NCBI GenBank assembly: GCA_963693305.1
Contig: OY855903.1
Span: forward strand, 36,195,251 to 36,259,250
Length of the DNA stretch: 64,000 bases
Origin: Meandrina meandrites
Lineage: Eukaryota; Cnidaria; Anthozoa; Scleractinia; Meandrinidae
Reading direction: 5' to 3'
Numbering within the stretch: the first letter of the stretch is position 1; every line of letters starts with the position of its first letter. The notes below the pieces were generated by a model. It did not search any database and was not told the origin of the DNA. It saw only the letters and a program-made list of their open reading frames with translations. Positions 1 through 11,050 of this stretch are shown here, piece by piece. The translations under genes and the position numbers were made by a program.

Positions 1-861
1 AAGCTGAGTTGAATTGGTAAATTTAACGTGATAGTTTTTTTTTTTACATGATTGCACTTCATAAAAATCCTCGATTATATTTTCTTACTTGCGGAAGAGA
101 GGGGTGTTGACTTTATGGCTGTCCTGTACATCACTGCAATATTTCACGTTCATATGCTTAATCTGGTTGGTGATGGTTTTGCTGTACGCTGAATTCCCCA
201 TCTGAGAGATAAAGAATGTATAAGTTTTCTACCCATAAACAGTTTTTTAGCTCCTAATCCTGTTCAACAAAACATGTACTTAAGAGTAAAGTAATTTGTG
301 TAAGCGTCACATAAACACAAATACGACAGCACTTTATTCTAACACTTACCGTCTTAACATGTTTTTTTTTTCCATGGGCATACTCTGCATGATGGCCCAA
401 AGGTAAAGCGCAGTTGCATTAAACCCATGATCTTCTCACATTACTTACCTGATTTTTGTTTTGTCAACTTGGTGGTAATGGTGAAAGATGATACTTGGCC
501 TACCTATGTTGTTATCCCTGATAAGATGATAGAGATCACTGTTGGCTTGATCAAAGAGGCTGAAGTAGGTTTGAGAACAGGTACTATAGAGTTAAACCAG
601 GCATCGCTATGCCATCCTTAAACATGTCAATTTTTCTTTTTGCCAGAACTGACTCATTTTTCTGCTGCCTCCAGGAAAGGAACCACATCCAAATTATTGT
701 ACCATTCAAGGAATTTTTTTAATTTTTTGAATGTTTTTTCCTTTCCACACTTGCTTACAGTAGGCGTACTCTAGGTCTGTGATATTTGTGTTCTTCAGAA
801 ATGGATAAAAGGCTGCGCGAGGAGGAAGAGAAGAATGTTTTAACTTCTTGAGAGAATTCAT
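1..861. other. No recognisable gene
   Basis: AT-rich sequence with poly-T runs near 38-47 and 361-371. A 64-codon open frame at 427-621 has no family resemblance I can name. I see nothing else supportable here. Confidence 0.5.
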
Positions 862-2101
862 TCATTTATACAGAAAGAAACCCTTGGTTTGAGTACATTT
901 GTAAGCTTTAAGAAACTTATCATAACTAAAGCCTGGAGCCAAGAAGTCTGTGACATCAGGAAAACGAAGGTCAGTCTTCAAGGACATGAAGTTGTTGTTA
1001 TGTTTAATAGTAAACTGAACTTCCTCATTCTGTACCAGCACTGGAAAAAGGAATTCTTTAGCTGCGTTCAGGTCATATTTTCCAGAGTTGAATCCCAGAA
1101 CAGGGAGCGTTTTCAAGCATTCTTTTAATCTCTACCTTAGTTTCCTCAAGGGGTGGTTTTTTATCTTCTCAGGTTCAGGGCTAGTCACTTCTGGTTTATC
1201 ATCCAAATACTCTTCATCATCACTCAAGTTCTTGTGTTTGCAATCTAAGACACGGTAAAATCAGTCACCTTGCTTACTTTCCGCCTCACCATCTATGACA
1301 ACACTACTTTCTTCTGTCTCAGATTCTGTCTTCTTCTTTTTCATCTGTTTTTATGAGATCTTCTCTTTCATTGTCAGTATACTCTTTGATGCTAACATTT
1401 TTATCACTCTCCCTGCACGGTTGGACTGACTCTCCTTTTAGTTTTTTAGACATTTGGTCTATAGTTTCAAATAGAAATGAAAACCCCTGCTTCGTGAGAT
1501 GGTAACTTCCTTTGCTGATGTTCTTTATATAGTCCACCATTTCTTTGATAAGTTATTGGAATCGGTTGATCATATTCGGCCACATAAGAACTGACGTTGA
1601 CACTGAGATGGTGTTTTCTCACCAGGAGTAGTCCTTGCATTCTTAGTGAGGGTTCAAATAATGAAATAACGGGGTCTTAAATGGCTAACTAACTAAAGAA
1701 ATATTTTTGTTGTAATGAATGAATTAAGATATATTTCAATTAACACTTAAAACTTCAATGTGCTTGATGTATCTACAAGTAAGTTTTAAATACTAATTTA
1801 AGTGAGAACAGTTACTTAGTTAAAGTTTCCTTACCTAGCTGTTGGCAGGACGTTTCCTATTGCCCAGCAGTGTGGGATGTGCTGTCTGCTGTTGAGCTTG
1901 AAACATTGCCATATTATCAAAGGTGGCCCCACATTTAGTACATTTGTAACTCTTGGCTCCCTGCAGCTTGTGAACTTGCCTCTCATGGCATTTGACGTCT
2001 TGTAATAAAGTGAAGGCTCTCCAGCAGTGGACATTTCTCGTGACATTTCTCACTAATGTGAGGAAGGATGTGTTGGTTGAACGGTCCCTTCGAGGAAACA
2101 T
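862..2101 (-). pseudogene. Decayed family-B (protein-primed type) DNA polymerase gene with zinc finger N-terminus
   Basis: Three minus-strand pieces in the right order look like one broken gene. At 1835-2101 there is a C2H2-like finger (CTKCGATF followed by a QQQTAHP tail, where one expected His is Gln). At 1319-1540 lies an acidic linker rich in Glu, Asp and Lys. At 862-1116 is an exonuclease-domain start of DNA_pol_B_2 type, with the motif GFNSGKYDLN and later a PDVTDF and FLAPGFSYD stretch. Such polymerases are carried by Polinton/Maverick-type elements and linear plasmids. The downstream polymerase palm domain is absent, and the pieces lie in different frames. The family call rests on motif recognition. 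It is a dead fragment and no replication function is expected. Confidence 0.62.
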
Positions 2102-2493
2102 TTTTCCACGGGTTTCACACTGAAACGAGACCTTTAATTGAAAGGTTTTGTTTTCTTTACCTTGTAGTTGAAAGTAAAATAAATTGTGTAAGCATGTCGT
2201 TAATGCAAATATAACAGGGCTTTATGCTTACACCTATGCTCTTAACCTGTACATTTTCGTGTCATCAAACCATCCAAAATATCCTCAACAAAGTCTTGGC
2301 TGATGTGAGTTTTACCTTGTGAATAATAATTATAAGGATAATTTTGACCGAACAGAATAACCAAACACCTGTGAAAATTTTAAAATACTATTATTAAAGA
2401 TAGAGACCTTATGGACAGTTACTCGAGTTTCACGCACAAAGCGATCATCAGACTGTGCCGTTAGAGGTGGGTGGAATACAATTTAAACTAAGC

Positions 2494-2927
2494 TCATGGA
2501 GGACGGTTGGAGCGATCCTGTTTCTGATTGGCCGCGTAGAACTTGTTTTCGTGTCTGCACTTGGTAACAAGTTCAGATCTTTTGTTCAAGAGAGAAGATC
2601 TGTCAGCTGATAGTAGGCAGAGCTTTTCTGTCAGACACAAATTGCAGCGTGACAGGTTTCCCCTGTAAGAGCTTGCTGGCGTGACAATGGACCACTTGAT
2701 CGAAAAGTCGGTGTTATTGTCTTTTAGGTCCCATATGTACTTTTATAGTACAGTGTCGTGCAAATGCTTGTGATGTTTGAAATAAAGCTTATGGTTATTG
2801 GACCTAGATTTGAAACTATGCTCAGTCATGCCAATGTAAACCTTTGTTTCACCGGGTGTTGTAGTGACAGTGGCTTTGTAGACGACATTGTTGACAAGGC
2901 ATCCACCATCAAGAGGGCAAAGGTCTT
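2494..2927 (-). pseudogene. Penelope-like element, GIY-YIG endonuclease end
   Basis: Minus-strand translation from 2927 gives a Cys-rich start (DLCPLDGGCL), then VYKATVTT, VYIGMTEHSFKS and HKL, characteristic of the GIY-YIG nuclease of Penelope-like elements. It continues with WDLKDNNTDFSIKW, a CNLCLTEKL motif and KRSELVTKCRHENKFYAAN. The frame ends at a TGA at 2494-2496. One in-frame TAA interrupts it (after HDTVL, near 2739). It is the C-terminal third of the split element; the RT part lies at 11051-12222. In life this nuclease would nick target DNA for retrotransposition; here it is inactive. Confidence 0.85.
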
Positions 2928-2995
2928 CACACTGGGGATTTTATGCGAAAATTTATTGTATCACCAGATCGAGGCTGTCCTTCCATAAATCAAAG

Positions 2996-3670
2996 ATGGC
3001 GGCTAAAGAATTAAACACGGAGGTTATAAAAGGTATTTCTGAAGAGATTCAAAGTTTCTACGAAAAAACTGAATCCAAATATTGGAAGTCCTTGCCAACT
3101 GAAGCGGTTTCTGAGAAGCTCGCTTTACAGGATTTGTTTAAAGAGTTGCACAGATTGAAAGAACATTCCTTAAAGCCTTACTCAAGGATATCTGCTCGAG
3201 ATAAACTAACAGTGTCTTCTTGTAACGTGCACGTCATGGCCTGCCGTGAGCTTGATTACTGGAAAAAATCGATTCTTAGAAGAGAATTTATCGTCGCTAA
3301 ACATTCGACTCCATGGATGGTCGAATTCAGTTATAGACTTCAAAGGGAGATATTTGATCATTTGGTGGAAATGTTAACTTGCACAACCATGTATGGTGTA
3401 AACATCCAAAGCCATCTCAAGAGAAACGGCGAAGAGAAAGAAAAGATCATTAAAGTAGTGCATAAGAGAAAGCTAGAGCGATGGTTTTCCGACGGGCAAG
3501 TGACTGGAGAGAAAGGCTTTAGAAGAAGCATTAAAGGAAAGGGGCACACTGATCTTCTTGTTGATGTAAACAGGCCTTTCCAGCTGAAATACACGCACTC
3601 CACAGAAATGGTTCAAGTAAAGTGTCACTATGGTGCCTGGAATAAAGAAGGAGTTCCTCAGTTTTGCTGA
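2996..3670 (+). CDS. Unknown 224-residue protein encoded in the CACACTG element
   Basis: An intact open frame begins at the ATG at 2996 (MAAKELNTE), 68 bases inside the left TIR. An upstream in-frame ATG at 2888 would start outside the transposon in Penelope DNA, so it is rejected. The protein is Lys/Glu-rich, hydrophilic and probably largely helical. It has a basic stretch near residues 150-185 (KEKIIKVVHKRKLERWF) and no signal peptide or membrane segment. I do not recognise the family. It points towards the transposase gene at the opposite end (tail to tail), as partner genes of some DNA transposons do. A partial, inverted second copy of its middle lies at 4788-4945. A role as accessory protein or unrelated captured gene is equally possible. 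Confidence 0.55.
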   Translation: MAAKELNTEVIKGISEEIQSFYEKTESKYWKSLPTEAVSEKLALQDLFKELHRLKEHSLKPYSRISARDKLTVSSCNVHVMACRELDYWKKSILRREFIVAKHSTPWMVEFSYRLQREIFDHLVEMLTCTTMYGVNIQSHLKRNGEEKEKIIKVVHKRKLERWFSDGQVTGEKGFRRSIKGKGHTDLLVDVNRPFQLKYTHSTEMVQVKCHYGAWNKEGVPQFC

Positions 3671-4139
3671 ATTCAAAGAAATTAACTGTGCTTGAGTTCA
3701 TATTGGTTATGATAATGAAGTGTCATTCAATGTACTATTGCTCAAAAAAGCACTGACATTCCAGTTATTGTTTTTGTTGTTCTTTTTATTATCTGTTTGT
3801 GGCAGGTCAAATTCATTATCAGGGCCTGGACTGTTTATAATTGTAGCATTGTGATTTTTTTTTTGTGCATATGTGTTTCCAGAAATATCCATACTCACCC
3901 CAAGGAAGGTCACTGGAAATTCTGACAAGGGGTGGGAAGGCATATTTGTAAAGAAACTGGAATTCAAACCAAGAAATACCTTCCATGTAAAGGTATGATC
4001 TTTCTGGAACAATGCATAAAGTCTTTCATGTTTCAGTTTTCAACATGTACTCCCACATGTATTATACAGGTGAGAGATTGTGGTATTAAATTTTGATTAT
4101 CGTGGCACTGGTTAATTTCTAGCATTCCTGTGTCTTATG
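3671..4139. other. Non-coding spacer in the CACACTG element
   Basis: AT-rich sequence between the unknown ORF and the MITE. No gene is supported. Confidence 0.4.
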
Positions 4140-4442
4140 GCCTGATTACATGGCAGATTTCAGCCCGGTTTGCCGGGCTGGAATTTTGTTGCGATTACAT
4201 GACGAATTTCAGCCTGGGTTGAACACTTTTGAAACTAAAAACTAATCGTGGCAGCCATTTTCTTTCGTTGAAAACCATCACTACCCATCCGTAAGCTCAC
4301 TTTCAGCCCGGGCTGAAATATGAACGTGATTACATGAGGTGTTTCAGCCTGTTTGCCCAGGCTAAGATTTCCAGCTGAAATCTCAGCCCGGCAAACCGGA
4401 TTGAAATTTCAGCCCGGGCTAAAATTCGCCATGTAATCAGGC
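4140..4442. mobile_element. 303-bp MITE with GCCTGATTACATGGC termini
   Basis: A perfect 15-bp inverted repeat (GCCTGATTACATGGC at 4140-4154, reverse complement at 4428-4442) bounds 303 bp with no ORF. The interior is full of TTTCAGCCCGG-type motifs in both orientations, so it can fold extensively. TCTTA occurs at 4133-4137 and at 4443-4447, suggesting a 5-bp duplication with two extra bases on the left side. It is nested in the CACACTG element. Confidence 0.75.
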
Positions 4443-4547
4443 TCTTAGATTTTCCTCTTTCCCGATTTGCAACAGTAAAAAAAATGGATTTGCCATGGCA
4501 TCTTTTAGGGACATATATATCACACAAAGTAACACTAACACTTAAAG

Positions 4548-4780
4548 GTCAACATGAAATGATGTATTTTAATGAAACTAACAAATGCTGTACATCTTGA
4601 TAACACTAACAGGTCAACAGGAAATGCAATCTTAATGGAACTAACAAATACTATGCATCTTGATAACACTTAATCAACAGGAAATGTAATCTTAATGAAA
4701 CTAACAAATATTTTGCATCTTGATAACACTTAATCAACAGGAAATGTAATCTTAATGAAACTAACAAATATTTTGCATCA
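4548..4780. repeat. Tandem repeat, about 60-bp unit, four copies
   Basis: Four consecutive copies of a unit that includes CAACAGGAAATG, AATCTTAATGAAACTAAC and GCATCTTGATAACAC. The first two copies are about 64 bp and the later ones 60 bp. The last copy runs directly into the inverted duplicate of the plus-strand ORF. It lies downstream of the transposase stop codon. Confidence 0.85.
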
Positions 4781-4787
4781 TACATGG

Positions 4788-4949
4788 TTGTGCAAGTTAA
4801 CATTTCCACCATATGATCAAATATATCCCTTTGAAGTCTATGTTTGAACTCCCCTATCTGAGATGATCAATATGGCCTTTCCCAGTAATCAAGCTCATGG
4901 CAAGAAGACACTGTTAGTTTATCTCGAGCAGATATCCTTGAGCAAGAGC
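4788..4949 (-). repeat. Inverted partial copy of the 2996-3670 gene
   Basis: The minus strand here repeats the part of the plus-strand ORF around 3178-3390, with small deletions. Shared blocks include AAGGATATCTGCTCGAGATA and GTGGAAATGTTAACTTGCAC. The copy begins immediately after the transposase stop codon. A transcript of the plus-strand gene that read through to here could fold into a long hairpin. The copy itself is not an intact frame. Confidence 0.8.
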
Positions 4950-7889
4950 TCATTTTTGAGCTTCAGCCAAAATTTTTTTCATTTTGACTGTAAGTTTCCC
5001 TGTTAAGCCACAGGCAGCTATTTCTTTCGAAATTGCACAAGAACAGTACATACATGTACTTGCAGGGCTCAAAGGCATACCGCATGAACAATATCCTGCA
5101 GAGCTGCACCGCTTCGGAACATATGTGTCCTTACTTTTCCTGTAGGTATCATAAAATGGGTCCTGCTGCCTTATCCAAATGTTAGACATATGTTCATGCC
5201 TAAAAACCTTTTCCCATCTGTGTTTCATGAGAGAAAAACTGGCAAATGAAGCAAGTTGTTGGTGTTTTGACTCTCGTCCCTGCATTGAGTTTATGCCCAA
5301 ACCTACACCAATATCTTCAAGAAGCTGTTTGGTATGAAAGGGTACACAGTAGCCCATTGCCCAAACACTGAGATTTGCAGAATGAAACAGTGATGCCAAA
5401 TTAAAATACTGTTTGCAGTCCTGCTCTAATTTTGGTAGATCACTGAAGTTAATATTGGAGACTCTACTAGCAAGGGACAAGCTGTCCCTTAGGTGAAGAC
5501 CCATTTTGCCAAGGGACAATGCAAAAAAATTCTTGGCTTCCTCAATATTTCCCTCCCCAATTTGAGCTTCAACAAGATACATAAAGCCATCACAAAATTT
5601 CTTTGTTTCCTCTCCAGTGAACCGAAACTCAAATGGAGATGACTTCCTTTTCTCTTTAAACCACCGCAAAATCTTATTATACATTTTCTTGCACTTTAAT
5701 TTAAACCTGAGAGCCTTCAAATGCTTTCGCAATGGGTTATCTTCAGGCAACTGAAAAACAGACTTTGTACTAGTAGGAATCTTTGCTTTAAACAAAACAT
5801 GGGTGAATAGCAATTTATGCCAATGCCCCCAGCAATTATTTCCCACATGAAGGCTATCACATTTTGCATTTTGAATAATGGGGCCAAGAACTGGCTCAAA
5901 TTCTTGTCTAGATTTGAGGCTTCCTATGTAGCTGCATACTTTAGTACGCAATGTTTGTTCTTGAGCTGCGTTAATTGGCCTTGCCTGTTTTTCTTTAAAT
6001 TGTGTCACCTTTTTGGCAACCTCCTCCCTAAATTTATATGCCCATGGCTGCCACTTACTTTGAGGATTATTACTCAAGCTTTGCCCTCTTTCCTGTAATT
6101 CACTTAATTTGACATTTGCAAAAGAACATGGATATTGAGCAGAGTTGGACAGCTCCCCAGAAAATTTTGCAAGCCATTTCATATCTGATGGAACAAGTTT
6201 AAACTCAAACTTTATCTGCTGATCTCTTACTGTAAAAGTCTGACTTGAAATAGCAGTCATCTATAATTTCAGTAGTTTCCCATATTTTAACATTGAAGGG
6301 TGGTCTTCTTTACAGTTAGCACCGCAAATTAGAAAATTGTCATCTGGCGAGGCAACTCTTTCTGAAACATTCAGAAATGACACAAGCCATGCGCATGCCT
6401 CGTTGGCTTTACCGAAAGGGGCCCCGTCTGCTCCCACTGCTACAAGAAAATGACCTTTCTCTTTACCAAACCATGTGAGAAAATTAGTTCTATGGCTATC
6501 TATGTGAAGGTAGAGGTCTGCCATTTGGAGCAAACGCTCTTTAAGGTCAATATAATACCCAGGGACCACTGGCAATAAGTTTGCAATAACCTCTTCACTT
6601 TCATTCTCCATTTCATCTTCAGCAGTTGCCTGGGGTATGCTATTAAGTTTCCCAATATCTTGGACCTCTATAAATTTCATGAGGTCTTTGTAAGGCACAA
6701 GTGCTGGTACTTTACAACCCTTTTCAAACTCTGTGCGTTTTCGCTTCTTTGATGTGACATCATAATCAAAGCTTTCTGAAGATCTTATACTGCAATACTT
6801 TCTCTTACTAAGAATCCCCCCCCTGTACAGCACACTTACAGACCTGAGAATATTCTTTGAGGATTTTTCAAATGTAGCAACAGATTTAGCCACAATCTGT
6901 GGTACAACAGTTTTACCAACAGTCTTAGACCCTTTAAGTAAGTCAGCAACTACTTTACTTTTTACATTTGTAACTAGAGTATTCCAAAGTCCATTTGCAG
7001 CTGCACTTTGAACTTCTGGTTCTGCTGAACCTGGTCTAGAGTGAATTTTCTTGACTGCATCATATGTCAGCTTTCTTTTCTTGGCTGAAATAGTATGAGA
7101 CAAGCCAACACACTTGTCACTGTTATTTTCATCAACTATTGTTGGCGTTACAACATGTTGTCCTCTTGGCAGGTGCACTATTTCATTATTCAATAATCCT
7201 CGCTGTGGAGTGAAAAAGAAAAGAGTTGATTTATACACACACTGATCATACACTAAAATACTGATTAGCTATAATAATTATTATGGCCTTGCATATGTTT
7301 GTGTACATGTACAGGGCAAGTGCAATATCTTATTTATTCAAGATCTGTTAACAACCTGTAACATACAAATGCCAGCTAAGCTTTAACCATATTAAATATT
7401 ATGTAAACAAAAAATTTATCTGTATATATGTATTTATATATATTTAGAAATACAGATACTTGGATAATTGGCTGACTTAAAAAAAATGTTTCATACCTCT
7501 GATCATGACAGTTTGCATTTTTATTAAATCGAAAAGGGTCTGTTAGTAAATGTTCTGGAACATTTATAGGCAAACACAAAACCACAAATCAATTCTTAAC
7601 ATTGTATCAGCTTACCTTTCTCTTCAGGTCTGTAAGTTTTCCTTCTAGTTCTTCAATACTTCTATTTGCTTGCACTAAAACGTGTCGTTTCTCTTTTCTT
7701 TGCCGGGCCCACTCTCCAATGGGAAATCGAGATGTCTTTCCCATCACGCCGGTGTAACTTTGGGAAGAAAAGATCAATCTCAGCCAAATTTTCCATGGAA
7801 ATAGCCAACACATCACGAAAAAATCTTATCGTTTTCATTTTGCTTAAATCAGCACTTAAAGCGGTATAATTGACCACAAACAGAGACAT
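4950..7889 (-). pseudogene. DDE-type transposase of the CACACTG element (RAG1/Transib/CMC-like motif layout)
   Basis: The gene has two minus-strand exons. Exon 1 (7889 or 7796 to 7616) ends at a clean AAAG|GTAAGC donor. Exon 2 starts at 7202 after TTTTTCACTCCACAG, and the frames match (phase 0). Exon 1 encodes a basic coiled region (WARQRKEKRHVLVQANRSIEE), reached only with one frameshift near 7715. Exon 2 holds GADGAPFG (Asp codon 6426-6428), LVPSDMKWLAKFSGELSNSA (Asp codon 6183-6185) and NSMQGRESKHQQLASF followed by LMKHRWEKVF (Glu codon 5271-5273). These are plausible D, D and E residues. It ends in a Cys cluster (YCSCGMPLSPASTCMYCSC). A single TAG at 6261-6263 interrupts exon 2. About 810 residues in all. 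I recall similar uncharacterised cnidarian proteins. The RAG1-like reading is inference. Confidence 0.65.
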
Positions 7890-8163
7890 TATTCTCCCGA
7901 AAGTAATGTTATTAAACTGCTATCTTTAGACAAAGAGAAAATATCAAAAATATCGCCAAAAACAGTCGCATTTGGTATCAAATTCAAGCTTACCTTGTTG
8001 GCTTGCAAATGGCGGCGAAAGAAAACCTCGAGGGAGTACTATTTAGGCACCAGATCCCTTCAAAGGCAACCGTCGCAGGGTCCTGTGAGCAACCCACAAA
8101 ACTTTGCGCGCGTGGCCAAAAATTACAGGGGTTGTCAAAAAAGTGTCAAAAATCCCCAGTGTG

Positions 8164-8348
8164 CTTTATTTCTGCAGTTGCATGACCTATTGGACTCGAT
8201 GCGATTGCCGTCCTTAGTGAGAATCTTTGAGTTGTGGCTCTTCATGATGCTTGCCATGTTATTAGTGCAGCTGTAGCGGACCTTCACATTATTCCTATTA
8301 AATACCTTGTGCAATATGTGTGACCTAGGGAAATGCTTATCAACTAAG
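8164..8348 (-). pseudogene. Penelope-like element, linker segment between RT and endonuclease
   Basis: The minus strand reads DKHFPRSHILHKVFNRNNVK, then VRYSCTNNMASIMKSHNSKI, ending CNCRNK just before the CACACTG element. This is the stretch that follows the RT domain in Penelope-like elements and begins the Cys-rich linker. It is bounded by two insertions: the hAT on one side (TSD ACTAAG) and the CACACTG element on the other (TSD CTT). Confidence 0.85.
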
Positions 8349-11050
8349 CAGAGTTCCCACTAGTTTTGAAAGTTAAGGGTCCTTGGGACCCCCAGTTCCA
8401 AAAAGTTGGAGGTCCTTTTTGCTTTTCAGGGGTCCCCTGCCTATTACTAATTTTATTGTTTTAAACACACAGAGACAAAACCCAAGACCGGGTGATAACA
8501 GAATTAATACATTTAATTTTTGGAATAAAAGTGTGCCCTTCGTGTTTCTTAATACTAACATACTTGTTACATTACTAGAGCATCACCTTATGTTAGTTTA
8601 TAATATAAAAATTATATTAAACTAAAAGTTGCAATGTGACGTACAAGTCACTCAAGTTTCATTTTTTTGTATTATACTATTACTTTCTTCTTTTCTTTAT
8701 GTCGTGGAATTTCTTTGATGCTCTATCACAAACACTCTCCTCATCCAAATGAGCTTTGGATGCATACGAAATGTGCATCTTACATTCAACTGCACTTGGG
8801 GACATTTTATTTCTTAAAGCTCCATGAATTCAATTTTGTGCAGAAAACCCCCTTTCACAAGGCACAGAAGTGATAAGAATTGTTAGAAGAACCTGTGCTA
8901 GGGTTACAAATGGAGGTAAAATGTCTTCATAAACACCTGGCTTAACAAGAATTTCACAAACTTCAGTTAGAGTTTTGTCCTTATTACTATTAAGAAATGC
9001 TTGAACTGGATAAAGGAATTTTGTGCTTCATCAGCATTAATTAGACTTCCTTCATCTCCAGAGGCATACTTTTCAATGAGCCTTTCTAGACTCTCGGTAC
9101 CGTGATTTCGAATTCCAACTGCTGTGTCAGGTAATTTTGCAGGGTTGAGAATGGTATTAAGATCTTTAAGCACTTGCATATCTGCTTCAGGAAATCTCTC
9201 CTTGACTTGAGCAATGATGTTGTCAATCAATTTGTTCTTGATTCCAGTGAAACGATTTTTCTGTGCCTCATTGAAGTCTTCCACTTTGGTTCCTTTGTGT
9301 TCACAGTCATTTGTTTCCATTTGGGAAAGAAGTTCTTCTAAATGCTCACCAGGCTTTTCTTTCATGTCTTTGATTGTTGCCACAGTTGCTTCTAGCATCG
9401 ATTGCATTTGATCAATGTCAATTACGTCCTACTGAAAGACTTTGCTGCATTTACTGATAATACCAAGGACATCAAGAAGGAAGCAAGTGGTTGCAATAAA
9501 AACAAAAGATTTTATTTTTGTAACCATCCCTCTTGCTTTGGCTGCCCCATTCCTGTTGCTAGATGCTGCTTCATGCTCAAGGGACAGTATTAACAGTGTC
9601 CAGGCAGAATAAATGGCTTCCACAGCTTCATGTGTTGACAGCCACCGTACCTGGGTAGGCTTCTTGAAGCGTTTAACTTTTTGATTCATCAGGTTCTTCA
9701 GTTCCTTGAGCTTGTTGTATCTAACAGCAGAATATTGAAAAAAGTTGTAGATGCCAATCACAATTTCTTCATATTTCACAAGGTAAGGTACATCCTTAGC
9801 AGCCCAATGTGCAACTAGGGCCAGTTTGTGAGCTACACACCAAACAGCAACTATTTTAGCATTGAGTCTTTGGAGTCGCACAGCCAAACCATTATGACGG
9901 CCCTTCATCACTGAAGCACCATCTGTACCCAACCCCGAAAGCTTTTTCACTGGAATATTATTTGAGTTAAGATGATTCAAAACTGCAGAATAAATGGTCT
10001 CTGCTTTGCCGTCCTTTACCTCAACATTAGCAGCAAATTCAATCTTGGCTTTCCCCAAAACAAGTATCTTGAAAAATAGAACTAACTTTTTTTGAACAGC
10101 TATGTCCAGACTTTCATCTAACATAAGGCCAACAAAGGGTGTGGCTTTGATTCTCTTTAGGGCATCTTCCTTGCAAACCTCAGAAATACAGTTTTGTAAC
10201 TCAGCAGCAATAGAGTTATGTCTATAAATCCCATCAGTTTTCTTCAGATCTGAGCAACCATTGGCAATCTGTGAAATAAGCATTAACACCACAAATAAAC
10301 AACAAAAGAAAAATATTCATATTTGAATTTTGAGTGGACGACCTGTCTCTTAAAGCAAATTAATAAACTGAAAACTAACCTGCAAATCAATCAGTGCATT
10401 GAATTTCCTGTTAGGAATTTCCTCTTTTCCCATGACAAAAGCCATCCTTATTTGAGCCTTCAAGGCTGTGCTTGCCTTCTCTTGGACATGGCGCACAACA
10501 GTTTCGTGAGATCTTCTTTGTTTGATGATATTCCTGGCCATGATGTGGTCAGCACCCAACTGATGTCGTATTAGACCTGAGCCCTGGAAATTGTTTGCTC
10601 CGTGCACAAAACTTTGTGATGGTTTAGGTTTACGGCCATACGCATCGAGGCAAACTTTGCACTTCATTTGTTTTTCAGTCGACTCATACTTTAACCATTG
10701 AAACTCCTCCAGCCATTTAGGACAAAACTTATGTTTCTTCAGCTGGGCATCATCCCGGAGATCTTTATCACTTTCAGGTTTCCTTTTTTCAGGTTTCCCC
10801 GATGTTGAATGCTGAACAATTTTGAATAAAGTCTTTTGTGTTGACATGACGAGTGACAAAATGGCGGCTCACTGAAGCACATGCTAAGATGATTGCAAAG
10901 ATCTTTGGGTAGGGCCTACTAGACCCAGTCTCCTAACTTGTCTGAACTTGTTTTTTCTGCGTCCCAAGGACGCACTTTGGCAAAAAACTGTGTGTCCTTT
11001 TCATTTTTTGTGCACATATGACGCACACCTGTGCGTTAGTGGGAACTCTG
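8349..11050. mobile_element. hAT transposon, 2,702 bp, inserted in the Penelope RT gene
   Basis: CAGAGTTCCCACTA at 8349-8362 is matched by its exact reverse complement at 11037-11050. The flanks are ACTAAG at 8343-8348 and 11051-11056, a perfect 6-bp duplication; many hAT elements make 8 bp, but 5-6 bp variants exist. Removing the element and one ACTAAG rebuilds the minus-strand Penelope reading FLNLVDKHFP without a frameshift. The transposase inside is broken, so the element is non-autonomous now, although its ends look intact. Confidence 0.9.
8735..10859 (-). pseudogene. hAT transposase with TTF/BED-type zinc finger (ZNF862/KIAA1586-like group)
   Basis: Exon 1 (10859 to about 10380) encodes a zinc finger (KWLEEFQWLKYE, MKCKVCLDAYG, then GLIRHQLGADH). 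It ends at a GCAG|GTTAGT donor; the acceptor TTTCACAG is near 10272. Exon 2 shows the hAT catalytic pattern: GLMLDESLDI, GLGTDGASVMKGRHNG, AVWCVAHKLAL, and RWLSTHEAV. The C-terminal dimerisation region (FVTLAQVLLTILITSVPCER then GFSAQN) lies near 8750-8965. Breaks: TAG at 9429-9431, a frameshift near 8995, and TGA after GFSAQN near 8835. Family membership is well supported; the subgroup is from memory. Confidence 0.82.

Larger units (their letters stand above)
2928..8163. mobile_element. CACACTG DNA transposon with RAG1/Transib/CMC-like transposase and a convergent second gene
   Basis: The element begins CACACTGGGGATTTT at 2928 and ends with its exact reverse complement at 8149-8163, a perfect 15-bp TIR. 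It is flanked by CTT at 2925-2927 and 8164-8166. Removing the element and one CTT joins the two Penelope halves in frame as CRNKDLCPLDGGC, the spacing expected for that family, so a 3-bp duplication is well supported. Inside are a plus-strand ORF (2996-3670), a 303-bp MITE, a 60-bp tandem repeat, and a minus-strand two-exon transposase gene (7889-4950). Both the 5'-CAC terminus and a 3-bp TSD are typical of CACTA-type elements; CAC ends are shared with Transib and RAG signals. Superfamily placement is inference. Confidence 0.8.

Noticed and set aside
2888..2995. Upstream in-frame ATG extending the partner gene N-terminally
   Set aside because: It would start outside the transposon, in Penelope DNA and across the TIR; the ATG at 2996 is inside the element.
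5817..6098. Plus-strand 93-codon open frame
   Set aside because: It is antisense to the transposase exon and has no motif of its own.
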